Assembly (NCBI GenBank): GCA_047601185.1
Contig: JASGJS010000001.1
Coordinates: 868,001 to 932,000 of the forward strand
DNA: 64,000 bases
Reading direction: 5' to 3'
From: JASGJS01 sp047601185
GTDB taxonomy: Bacteria; Pseudomonadota; Gammaproteobacteria; JAURND01
Shown here one piece after another: positions 34,357 to 41,872 of the stretch (the stretch's first letter is position 1; every line of letters begins with the position of its first letter). Both the position numbers and the translations under genes were made by a program. Under the pieces are notes generated by a model, which was given only the letters and a program-made list of their open reading frames with translations, searched no databases and had not been told where the DNA came from.

Positions 34357-34680
34357 TTATTGAGCACACGCCTCACGCATCAATTTTTTGAACAAGTCGA
34401 ATTCGATAGAGCAATCTGGTTGAATATGCGCAGTATAAGTCACCTGCTGGCAAACATTGTCTTTGGTGACTTGGATCGTATAAGTGTAAGGAGATTGTGA
34501 AGTGGTGTTAAGTTTGAGTTGTGTGATCTGATCACTCGAAGCAAAATCTTTTTCAGCTTGTTTGAGAACAGCAGAGGCAGTTTCAACCGAAGCTGCTATA
34601 GGCGTCATTTTGCAGGCGAAAGCGATATTCGGTAGGTTTAATGTGAAAAAGATTAAAAAAGTCGTCAACATTTTATGCAT
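34357..34680 (-). CDS. Small secreted protein of unknown function
   Basis: This 107-residue protein begins with a signal peptide (MHKMLTTFLIFFTLNLPNIA, cleavage near FAC). It is followed by about 85 soluble residues with three cysteines that could form a disulfide in the periplasm. It is not assigned to a family. It lies 4 bp after the SCO-type gene and may belong to the same transcript, so a link to copper or oxidase assembly is possible but unproven. Confidence 0.6.
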   Translation of the reverse strand: MHKMLTTFLIFFTLNLPNIAFACKMTPIAASVETASAVLKQAEKDFASSDQITQLKLNTTSQSPYTYTIQVTKDNVCQQVTYTAHIQPDCSIEFDLFKKLMREACAQ

Positions 34681-34684
34681 AGGT

Positions 34685-35320
34685 TTAACCCATCAAAGTT
34701 TGAATATCATGGCTAATCTTATTCGCATCATGCGGTAAGGTAAAGACCCCGGCAAATTGTCCTTGTGGATTCACGATTAAAATCGTGCCACTGTGATCTA
34801 TCGTATAATCGCCATCTGCCTGCGCGGATTTGACCTTCATATACAACACACTAAAACTTTCTGTTAATTGAGACAGGGTTTGTGCTGAACCCGTTGCCCC
34901 CAAAAAAGCAGGGTTAAAGCTATGCACATAATCGCGAATGCGCGCTAAGCTGTCAGACTCAGGATCCACCGAAATAAACACCATTTGTGGCACAACCGTT
35001 TGATGCGCTGCCGCTAAATTTTTGTACGCCTGTTTTAAAACCGCTAGAGTCGTTGGGCATAATTCTGGACAACGGGTAAAGCCAAAAAACAGCAAACTCC
35101 AATGTCCCTTTAAATTATTCAAAGTCAAGGGTTGGTTATTGCTGTCAATGAGTTGAAAATCTGGAACACGACGCGGTTGCGGAAAAATCGTCGCACTTTC
35201 AAAAGAAGGTTTGGATGAAAGGTGGGTATTGTGATGCGTCCACACGCCCCATCCGATCGCTAATAAAGCGACCGCAATCAATAGAAAAATAATCTGTTTC
35301 GTTTTTAAAGCAGCTGCCAT
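34685..35320 (-). CDS. SCO1/SenC/PrrC family copper chaperone
   Basis: SCO proteins deliver copper to the CuA site of cytochrome c oxidase. The 211-residue product has one N-terminal membrane anchor (about residues 9-25) and a thioredoxin fold. The copper motif is Cys84-x3-Cys88 in FTRCPELCPTT, and the likely histidine ligand is in TIDHSGTILIV. Its start overlaps the glycosyltransferase stop by one base (TAATG). It closes the oxidase assembly cluster. Confidence 0.93.
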   Translation of the reverse strand: MAAALKTKQIIFLLIAVALLAIGWGVWTHHNTHLSSKPSFESATIFPQPRRVPDFQLIDSNNQPLTLNNLKGHWSLLFFGFTRCPELCPTTLAVLKQAYKNLAAAHQTVVPQMVFISVDPESDSLARIRDYVHSFNPAFLGATGSAQTLSQLTESFSVLYMKVKSAQADGDYTIDHSGTILIVNPQGQFAGVFTLPHDANKISHDIQTLMG

Positions 35321-36282
35321 TATATGAGTTCCTCTTTTTTAATATAGCGGGGCCTGCGCTTCGTTTCATGATAAATTTTCCCAATATATTCGCCCAGCAC
35401 ACCAATGCAAAAAATTTGTACGCCACCCAATAAGTAGATGGGTACTGTAATAGAAGCCCAGCCTGGCACAACACCACTCCCAAAAATCTTATCTAAAATT
35501 ACATAGCCTAAGCACAATAAACTGAATAAAAATAATAAACAGCCAATCACTGTCACAAATCGTAATGGCGCAATGCTAAAAGCGCTAATTCCATTCCAAG
35601 CAAAGCTTAGCATTTTCCTCAGAGGATATTTTGTCGTGCCCGCAAAACGGGGGTGTTGATCGTAATAGACGGTGGTGGTTTTAAATCCCAACTCTAAACA
35701 CAGCGCGCGCAAAAATAAATTGGTTTCAGGATAGTCGGCTAAAGTTTGTAAGATTTGTTGGCTCATCAGTCGATAGTCAGGATGATCCGGAATGATCTTA
35801 ACCCCACACCAGCGCATCACGCGATAAAAAGCACTGGAGAACGAACGTTTAAACCAGCTTTCAGAGCGGCGATGACGGCGAATACCCAACACAATATCGT
35901 AGCCTTCGCGATAACGCTCAATAAACTGCGGAATAGCTTGCACATCTTGTTGCAAATCGGCATCGATGGAAAGGGCACAATCCACTTGATCTTTATTCGA
36001 GAGGAGCCCCGCCAATAATGCCGATTGATGGCCGAAATTGCGGGAGAGGCGCAGGCCTTTGATTTGTGGATTCTGAAGGTGGTGCTGCTGAATAATTTGC
36101 CAGGTCGCATCTTGGCTGCCATCATCAACAAAATATAAAAAACTGTCGGAGCTAATAGCCTGTTGCTGAATTAAAGTTTGTAGTACGGCATGGAGTTGAC
36201 GAATAGTTTCACCGACCACCAATTCTTCTTGGTAACACGGCACAATAATCGCTAATTTAGGGGGAAGGCGAGAAAGGTTCAT
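35320..36282 (-). CDS. GtrB/DPM1-like family 2 glycosyltransferase
   Basis: This family transfers a sugar from a nucleotide donor to a polyprenyl phosphate on the inner membrane. The product is about 320 residues. The GT-A domain has LAIIVPCYQEE, FVDDGSQDATW and the metal motif SIDADLQQD. Two C-terminal membrane segments follow (about residues 232-252 and 265-290). Starting at 36282 gives an ATGA overlap with cyoE. A glycosyltransferase in a cytochrome oxidase assembly cluster is unexpected; the donor is unknown. Confidence 0.88.
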   Translation of the reverse strand: MNLSRLPPKLAIIVPCYQEELVVGETIRQLHAVLQTLIQQQAISSDSFLYFVDDGSQDATWQIIQQHHLQNPQIKGLRLSRNFGHQSALLAGLLSNKDQVDCALSIDADLQQDVQAIPQFIERYREGYDIVLGIRRHRRSESWFKRSFSSAFYRVMRWCGVKIIPDHPDYRLMSQQILQTLADYPETNLFLRALCLELGFKTTTVYYDQHPRFAGTTKYPLRKMLSFAWNGISAFSIAPLRFVTVIGCLLFLFSLLCLGYVILDKIFGSGVVPGWASITVPIYLLGGVQIFCIGVLGEYIGKIYHETKRRPRYIKKEELI

Positions 36283-37172
36283 ACGATCAGCAACCAATAA
36301 TGATCGACCAGCAACAATAAGAACAATAATAACAAATAGAGGATGGAAAAACGAAAGGTTTGTATGGCTAAGATCGGATTATCGTGTTTTTTGAGTTGAA
36401 TGGCCAAATACAAAAAGCGGCTGCCCAAAATCAGTGCGCCGATCAAGTATAAAATACCGCTCATGCCGACCACAAAGGGTAGCGTGGAAGCTGCGAGTAA
36501 CAGGCAGGTATACAATACAATATTCAATTTGGTAAAAGCCACCCCGTGGGTCACCGGCAGCATCGGAATATCGGCTTTTTGGTATTCTTTCAATCGATAA
36601 ATGGCCAGTGCCCAGAAATGCGGGGGGGTCCAGGTAAAAATAATCAGGACCAACAGTAATCCACCATAATCTAAATGATTGGTGACGGCGGTCCAGCCGA
36701 GCAAAGGAGGCGCGGCGCCAGCCAATCCGCCAATCACGATATTTTGTGCGGTGGTGCGTTTTAAAAATAAGGTATAGATGAGGGCATATCCCACGAAACT
36801 TAATAGGGTGAGCAATGCGGTGAGCGCATTGACTAAAAACACCAGAATCGCTAAGCCTGCGATGGCTAAGACTACAGAAAAGATGAATGCGGTGAGTGGT
36901 GAGACTTTCCCGCTGGGTAGGGGACGTTTCTGGGTGCGGTGCATCACGGCATCGATATGTCTATCCGCTAAATGGTTCATTACCGCACCGGCACAGGCTG
37001 TCAAGGCAATTCCTAATGTCCCAAAAATGATCACAGACCAGGGGGGGAAGGTGGGCGTCGCCAATAGCATGCCGACCCAGGCAGTGATGAGCATTAAAGC
37101 TACCACTCGGGGTTTGCATAACTCGTAGTAAGCCCGCCAGGCTGGGCGGGCAGGAAGTTGCATGTCGTTCAT
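36279..37172 (-). CDS. cyoE: Protoheme IX farnesyltransferase (heme O synthase)
   Basis: CyoE/CtaB adds a farnesyl group to heme B for heme-copper oxidases. The 297-residue product has nine predicted membrane segments. It has the prenyltransferase motifs GAVMNHLADRHIDAVMHRTQ, KRPLPSG and WTPPHFWALAIYRLKEYQKA with DIPMLPV. It lies 1 bp after ctaA, which makes heme A from its product. Confidence 0.95.
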   Translation of the reverse strand: MNDMQLPARPAWRAYYELCKPRVVALMLITAWVGMLLATPTFPPWSVIIFGTLGIALTACAGAVMNHLADRHIDAVMHRTQKRPLPSGKVSPLTAFIFSVVLAIAGLAILVFLVNALTALLTLLSFVGYALIYTLFLKRTTAQNIVIGGLAGAAPPLLGWTAVTNHLDYGGLLLVLIIFTWTPPHFWALAIYRLKEYQKADIPMLPVTHGVAFTKLNIVLYTCLLLAASTLPFVVGMSGILYLIGALILGSRFLYLAIQLKKHDNPILAIQTFRFSILYLLLLFLLLLVDHYWLLIV

Positions 37173-37173
37173 A

Positions 37174-38193
37174 TTAAAATACGAGGCGTTTTACCGTTTT
37201 GCGATTCAGTTTATAGAGGAGCCCTGTCATGCTGAGCAGTAATAAGGCGGCTACGCCATTGTGTGCTACGGCAATGCCCCTCGGTAACAGCCAAACCACA
37301 TTTAAAATCCCTAAAATAAATTGGGTGAGGATCAGGATAAAAAGCACCCAGCCAATCCCGCGCAGTTTTTTATTGGCTTTCGAACTCATTAACGCAAGGG
37401 ATAAGATCAGAACGAACCCGGCGGTGATAAATCCCCAATAACGGTGCATCATTTGAATGGTGATGCGTGCGGTTGTGCTGAGTACGCCGCCTTCATAATT
37501 GACGCCCAACGGTTGCCACAAGGTGAAGGCTTCGTGTAGATCTAAATGCGGGAATAGGGTGCCGTGACAGAGTGGAAAGCTGGTGCAGGCCAGTGCAGCG
37601 TAATTGGTGCTGGTCCAGGCGCCTAAAAATAATTGCACGATTACCACTAATAAGCCCAAGATGGCCCAAGGTTTAAATGACAGCGCTGGGGCAGTAGAAG
37701 GTTGATAGGGTCGCGTGGCGAGGGTCAAATACCACAACAAAGCGGCAATTGCCATGCCACCGAGCAAATGGGAGCTGACCACTAAAGGTTGAACTTTTAA
37801 AGTGACTGTCCACATCCCCAACAGCGCTTGGAAAATCACCAGTAAAATCAGTAAGGTGGGAATGAGGAGTGGTTGATTGGGGTAACGCATTCTTCTGACC
37901 AGACCCCAGATAAATAAAATGCCAATGAATACACCTAAAGTACCGGCAAAATAGCGATGCACCATTTCTTTCCAGGCTTTAGCGGGTTCAACGGGTTGTT
38001 GGAATTTTTGTTCGGCGGTCGAGATTGCGCCAGCGGTTTCAGGCACTGCAATATGACCATAGCAGCCTGGCCAGTCAGGGCAGCCTAAGCCGGCATCGCC
38101 TAGGCGGGTGTAGGCGCCTAGCATGACCACCACTAAAGCCAGTAGGGTCGCTAGCGCTGCTAACAAACAGTATCCAAAGGAATGAGGTCGCAT
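37174..38193 (-). CDS. ctaA: Heme A synthase (COX15/CtaA family)
   Basis: CtaA oxidises the methyl group of heme O to give heme A. The product is about 339 residues with eight membrane segments. Heme-ligand histidines are in MVHRYFAGTLG and MMHRYWGFI, with others in SSHLLGG and VAHNGVAAL. An extracytoplasmic cysteine pair lies in GCPDWPGCYG. ATG 38193 is chosen over a TTG at 38205 and leaves a 4-bp gap. The pair ctaA-cyoE implies an aa3-type oxidase elsewhere in the genome. Confidence 0.93.
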   Translation of the reverse strand: MRPHSFGYCLLAALATLLALVVVMLGAYTRLGDAGLGCPDWPGCYGHIAVPETAGAISTAEQKFQQPVEPAKAWKEMVHRYFAGTLGVFIGILFIWGLVRRMRYPNQPLLIPTLLILLVIFQALLGMWTVTLKVQPLVVSSHLLGGMAIAALLWYLTLATRPYQPSTAPALSFKPWAILGLLVVIVQLFLGAWTSTNYAALACTSFPLCHGTLFPHLDLHEAFTLWQPLGVNYEGGVLSTTARITIQMMHRYWGFITAGFVLILSLALMSSKANKKLRGIGWVLFILILTQFILGILNVVWLLPRGIAVAHNGVAALLLLSMTGLLYKLNRKTVKRLVF

Positions 38194-38197
38194 AGTC

Positions 38198-38779
38198 TTA
38201 TCCAATGTTCGAAATTTTTAATAAAAGGGTTAAATCTTTAAAAATCCCCATAGGGTTGGTCTGGGCAGGATACCGCATGAGTATATTGCCTTGAGGATCC
38301 ACAAGATAAATATTCCCTGGCATAAATGCAACTTTTTCAAGGGAGGACCCCTTGACGAGGTTCTGAAATCGCTCGGTTGACGTAGTGAAATAATGCGTGC
38401 CGGGGAAGCGAGTTTGTACAAGTGTGGCGAGGGGCTTGTTCTCAGTTGAAAAAGTTAACACGCCACGGGTGACGCGGTTGCTGTCTTTGCCGGTGGCAGT
38501 GCGGATTTGTTGCATCAGGTAAATTTGTTTTTCGCAGAAGCTGTCACAATGGGTGGGGATCACTAATAACAGCATCCATTGACCACGCCAGGTCGTAGTG
38601 GTGACGGGCTTCAGCTGATTAAAATCTAAGGGCGGCGTGATTAATTGCCCGTGATTTTTAGTGCCCAATCCCATTTGCTCGTGGTTTTTACTTAAGAAAT
38701 AGGCGGCGATGAGCGGAATGACAAAAATTAAAATGAGTAGCCATATAGTCCAACGATTGTTCAAACGAAATTGTGTCAT
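38198..38779 (-). CDS. Membrane-anchored thioredoxin-like protein of the oxidase cluster
   Basis: The 193-residue product has one N-terminal membrane anchor (about residues 13-29). A periplasmic SCO-like/thioredoxin-like domain contains the two-cysteine motif HCDSFCEKQIYLMQQ. Genes like this sit between SURF1 and ctaA in many gammaproteobacteria and are thought to help oxidase maturation; the exact role is unknown. It overlaps SURF1 by four bases. Confidence 0.8.
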   Translation of the reverse strand: MTQFRLNNRWTIWLLILIFVIPLIAAYFLSKNHEQMGLGTKNHGQLITPPLDFNQLKPVTTTTWRGQWMLLLVIPTHCDSFCEKQIYLMQQIRTATGKDSNRVTRGVLTFSTENKPLATLVQTRFPGTHYFTTSTERFQNLVKGSSLEKVAFMPGNIYLVDPQGNILMRYPAQTNPMGIFKDLTLLLKISNIG

Positions 38780-39504
38780 GGATAGCTACCTGTCTTAGTT
38801 TTCTGAAAACTTAACAAAATAAAAATAATAATCATCACTGCCGCAAAAGTAAACCACTGCACAGCATAACCCGTGTGTTTTTCAGGGGGCGAGCTCACAG
38901 GATGCCAATCCCGAATCATCCCTTGCGTCGGTCCTTGGGTTAACCAGATCATATAAGGTTCCACCGGCTGGTTCAATACCGTATGAATCGCGGCAGGATC
39001 AAAGCCTTCCAACCGCATCGGCCAACTATTTTGCGCCACCGCATTCCCCAACATAAACGGTTTTTTGTCGGGCATAAAAACAATCCCTTGAATCGTTTGG
39101 CTATTATTCACAGGAATGACGGGAAGTTGCTGGCGATCAGGGCTCGCGGGAATCCAGCCACGATTCACCAAAACGATTTTGTGGGGCGTAATGAAAGGGG
39201 TTAAGACTTCATAGCCCACCTGATGATGATAAATGCGATTGTCTAATAAAAAAGTGTGGGGATTGTCATAATGGCCTTTTAGCAAGACAGGATAAAAACG
39301 TCGGTCAGATGATGGGGGTAATTGCTCTAAAGGCACAGGAGGGGCTTTAAGGCGATTTTGGTAAAGTGTCATCCAGGTGCGTTTTTGCTGCGCACGCGAA
39401 AGTTGCCAGCATCCCAAATTGATAAATAAGGTGACCATTACCACTGTCAATAAAAAAAATGACCAGCGGGGTTTGAACTGGTAGGATTGGCCACGGAATT
39501 TCAT
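38776..39504 (-). CDS. SURF1 family cytochrome oxidase assembly protein
   Basis: SURF1/Shy1 proteins assist heme A insertion into cytochrome c oxidase subunit I. The product, about 242 residues, has a membrane segment at each end. The family motifs lie between them: LGCWQLSRAQQKRTWM, FLLDNRIYHHQVGYEVLTPF, VLVNRGWIP and GYAVQWFTFA. ATG 39504 is taken rather than a TTG three codons upstream. It is divergent from the DUF2909 gene. Confidence 0.93.
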   Translation of the reverse strand: MKFRGQSYQFKPRWSFFLLTVVMVTLFINLGCWQLSRAQQKRTWMTLYQNRLKAPPVPLEQLPPSSDRRFYPVLLKGHYDNPHTFLLDNRIYHHQVGYEVLTPFITPHKIVLVNRGWIPASPDRQQLPVIPVNNSQTIQGIVFMPDKKPFMLGNAVAQNSWPMRLEGFDPAAIHTVLNQPVEPYMIWLTQGPTQGMIRDWHPVSSPPEKHTGYAVQWFTFAAVMIIIFILLSFQKTKTGSYP

Positions 39505-39519
39505 TTGGAGCAAGTCACC

Positions 39520-39720
39520 ATGATTAAACTATTAATAGGCGTGTTATTACTGACTATTTTGTATTGTCTCGGCAGTGCCTTATATTACATGTTATCACCC
39601 AAGAGCGCACCAAAATCCATGGCCAAAGCGCTGACATGGCGTATCACATTGTTTTTGGGGGTGTTTGTTTTGTTGATTGTGGGATTTTTGTTAGGTTGGG
39701 TGCACCCGCATGGGCTGTGA
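39520..39720 (+). CDS. DUF2909 twin-transmembrane protein
   Basis: This 66-residue peptide has two hydrophobic helices separated by a short basic loop (MLSPKSAPKSMAKALTWRIT), the DUF2909 pattern. It is normally found between the oxidase subunit III gene and SURF1, transcribed divergently from SURF1, as here. The start at 39520 leaves 15 bp to the SURF1 start, so both promoters must be compact or internal. The expected coxBAC genes are absent upstream. Confidence 0.8.
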   Translation: MIKLLIGVLLLTILYCLGSALYYMLSPKSAPKSMAKALTWRITLFLGVFVLLIVGFLLGWVHPHGL

Positions 39721-39732
39721 TTTTTTATTTTT

Positions 39733-39898
39733 AGCGGGCTAGCAGCCCGCGCTCCCAGGCTCGAGTTTTATCTAAGTTAAAGCTATTGCCAAACATGGAG
39801 TTCTTTCGTTCAATGAAAGTTTAACAAAGCACAAAATCATCATGTGGCGCTTAGCAATGAATGGCGCAAGATTTGGGAGCGCGGGCTGCTAGCCCGCT
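39733..39898. repeat. Family C paired REP, pair 4
   Basis: The inverted arms are 39733-39756 and 39875-39898. The outer edges are ATTTTT and AAAAAT, so the inverted repeat runs a little further into the DUF2909 and dut ends. The spacer, about 118 bp, contains no visible gene. It lies between convergent genes and may act as a two-way terminator. Confidence 0.75.
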
Positions 39899-39910
39899 AA
39901 AAATAAAAAA

Positions 39911-40369
39911 TCACAATTTTCCCGAACTTCCAAACCCACCTTCACCTCGCTCAGACGCCGTAAAATCCTCCACCACCTCAAAACTCGCGCGCAAAATCGG
40001 CATAATTACCAATTGCGCAATGCGCTCCCCGGGCGTGATGGTATACGCCTGTTCACTGCGATTCCAACAAGAAATCTGCAAAGGCCCTTGATAATCCGCG
40101 TCAATTAATCCCACTAAATTCCCTAACACGATGCCGTGTTTATGCCCTAACCCCGAGCGTGGCAAAATAATCGCTGCCATATGCGGATCGGCAATATGAA
40201 TCGCCAAACCCGTTGGAATTAATTGTGTTTGTTGAGGTAATAGCACGCGCGGTTCATCGATGCAGGCGCGCAAATCTAAACCCGCTGACCCAGGTGTCGC
40301 ATATTCCGGTAAGGGGATTTCTTTCCCCATCCGAGGATCCAATATTTTGAGTTGAATATTTTTTAGCAT
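39911..40369 (-). CDS. dut: dUTP diphosphatase
   Basis: Dut hydrolyses dUTP to dUMP, keeping uracil out of DNA and feeding ThyA. The 152-residue product has the five trimeric dUTPase motifs: SAGLDLRAC, PRSGLGHKHGI, GLIDADYQGPL, PGERIAQLVIMP and the C-terminal glycine-rich RGEGGFGSSGK arm. It is divergent from radC; the coaBC gene that often lies between them is missing. Confidence 0.97.
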   Translation of the reverse strand: MLKNIQLKILDPRMGKEIPLPEYATPGSAGLDLRACIDEPRVLLPQQTQLIPTGLAIHIADPHMAAIILPRSGLGHKHGIVLGNLVGLIDADYQGPLQISCWNRSEQAYTITPGERIAQLVIMPILRASFEVVEDFTASERGEGGFGSSGKL

Positions 40370-40450
40370 AACAAAAATTACCGTATTGAATAACTTTCCG
40401 GACGCATCATAAACTTAAATCCACCCCTACACAACTTGAAGAGCTCACTT

Positions 40451-41125
40451 ATGTCCATCCTCGACTGGCCAACCCCCGAACGTCCCCGCGAAAAACTGTT
40501 ACAGCACAGCCCCTCCGCCTTATCCGACGCCGAACTCCTCGCCATATTCCTCCGTACTGGCATTCCAGGCAAAACCGCCGTCGATATGGCGCGAGACTTA
40601 CTCACGGAATTCCATTCCTTTCGCAGTCTATTCGAAGCCCCTGCCGAACAATTTTGTCGGGTACGTGGATTAGGGATGGCGAAATACGCGCAATTACAAG
40701 CCATTTTAGAAATGATGCAGCGCTACTTCAAAGAATCCCTCCAAAATAAACCGATCTTTCCAAATTCTCAAGCCACTAAACGCTATGTGATGTCAGCCTT
40801 ACGTGGCTATCAGCAAGAAGTCTTCGCCTGCTTATTTTTAGATAACCAACACCACATGATTTGTTTTGAAAAATTATTTTACGGCACGATTAATTGCGTC
40901 TCTGTCCATCCGCGTGAGGTTATCAAAAAAGCTTTACAACACAGCGCTGCTGCAGTGATTTTTGCGCACAATCACCCTTCGGGAGATCCGCATCCCAGTT
41001 TTGAAGATAAGGCAATGACCAAGAAGTTGGGTTTGGCGTTGGAGTTGATTGATGTGAGGCTGTTGGATCATTTGATCATTGGGGAAAAGTCAGTAACATC
41101 TTTTGCAGAATTGGGGTTATTATGA
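40451..41125 (+). CDS. radC: RadC family JAMM-domain protein
   Basis: The product, about 224 residues, has an N-terminal helix-hairpin-helix (CRVRGLGMAKYAQLQAILEM). A C-terminal JAMM-like metal domain has the motif AHNHPSGDPHPSFED. Despite the name, a role in radiation repair is not established for the family. It starts at 40451; upstream TTG codons are unlikely. Its stop overlaps the frame of the following PIN gene region. Confidence 0.92.
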   Translation: MSILDWPTPERPREKLLQHSPSALSDAELLAIFLRTGIPGKTAVDMARDLLTEFHSFRSLFEAPAEQFCRVRGLGMAKYAQLQAILEMMQRYFKESLQNKPIFPNSQATKRYVMSALRGYQQEVFACLFLDNQHHMICFEKLFYGTINCVSVHPREVIKKALQHSAAAVIFAHNHPSGDPHPSFEDKAMTKKLGLALELIDVRLLDHLIIGEKSVTSFAELGLL

Positions 41126-41134
41126 AGATTAAAT

Positions 41135-41169
41135 TTGACATCCGAAGTGGTATCATCTATAATACCATT
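41135..41169 (+). promoter_or_regulatory. Consensus sigma70 promoter with operator for PIN module
   Basis: A perfect TTGACA (41135-41140), a 17-bp spacer and a perfect TATAAT (41158-41163) are followed six bases later by the toxin ATG at 41170. The inverted repeat TGGTAT/ATACCA (41148-41167) brackets the -10 box. This predicts a leaderless, strongly repressible transcript. Confidence 0.8.
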
Positions 41170-41589
41170 ATGAAGCCAAAAATCATAATCGATACGAATG
41201 TTATTATTGCGGCCTTAAAGTCTAATCGTGGGGCATCCAATAAGCTATTGCAACTTTTTGGTACCGATAAGTTTATTCATTATGTTTCTGTGGCTTTAGT
41301 AATTGAATATGAAGCTGTTATGAAGCGTCTGCTACCAGAATTGGGTCAACGCAAATTAGATGATTTATTAGATTATATTTGTGCAGAAAGCCAGCCTACG
41401 AAAATTTATTATCTTTGGAGGCCAACGCTAAAAGACCCTAAAGATGACATGGTTTTAGAGCTGGCCGTCACATCAGGTGCTGATTTTATCGTCACTTATA
41501 ATATAAAAGACTTTGAATTAGCAAAAACATTCAATGTTGAAGTGATTAATCCTAGAGATTTATTGATATTAATGGGGGAATTGTCATGA
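41170..41589 (+). CDS. PIN-domain ribonuclease toxin
   Basis: This 139-residue PIN protein has the metal-binding acidic residues in IIIDTNVIIAALKS, a central glutamate in VIEYEAVMKR and the C-terminal DPKDDMVLELAVTSGADFIV. It probably cleaves RNA as the toxin of a type II module. ATG 41170 is chosen because it starts the conserved first strand and lies at the predicted transcription start. An upstream ATG at 41122 precedes the promoter. It overlaps the antitoxin gene by four bases. Confidence 0.85.
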   Translation: MKPKIIIDTNVIIAALKSNRGASNKLLQLFGTDKFIHYVSVALVIEYEAVMKRLLPELGQRKLDDLLDYICAESQPTKIYYLWRPTLKDPKDDMVLELAVTSGADFIVTYNIKDFELAKTFNVEVINPRDLLILMGELS

Positions 41590-41822
41590 GTGCCATAAGC
41601 ATAAGGTTACCAGACTCATTACATCATGCGGCTAAAATTTTGGCCAAAAAAGAGCACATTTCTGTCAATCATTTTATTACTTTAGCCGTTTCAGAAAAAC
41701 TATCTGCCCTGGGTGCTGAAGAATTTTTGGTAGAAAGAGCTAAACGTGGGGATAGGAAGAAATTCTTAGAAGTGCTTAAAAATGCGCCAAATAATGATCC
41801 AGATGAATTTGATCGGTTATAA
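41586..41822 (+). CDS. Ribbon-helix-helix antitoxin
   Basis: The 78-residue protein has an N-terminal ribbon-helix-helix (AISIRLPDSLHHAAKILAKK, then VNHFITLAVSEKL). A short C-terminal arm ends in DPDEFDRL, which likely wraps the PIN toxin. The toxin-first order and ATGA overlap are typical of this PIN subclass. It is the candidate repressor for the TGGTAT/ATACCA site. Confidence 0.8.
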   Translation: MSAISIRLPDSLHHAAKILAKKEHISVNHFITLAVSEKLSALGAEEFLVERAKRGDRKKFLEVLKNAPNNDPDEFDRL

Positions 41823-41872
41823 ATTAAAAAAATCTATGCTTTCAGTTTAGTGAGAGTAAAAGTTGTTTTTGG

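Noticed and set aside
36778..37128. Open frame of 116 codons opposite cyoE
   Set aside because: It is fully antisense to a well-conserved gene and low in complexity; no evidence of coding.
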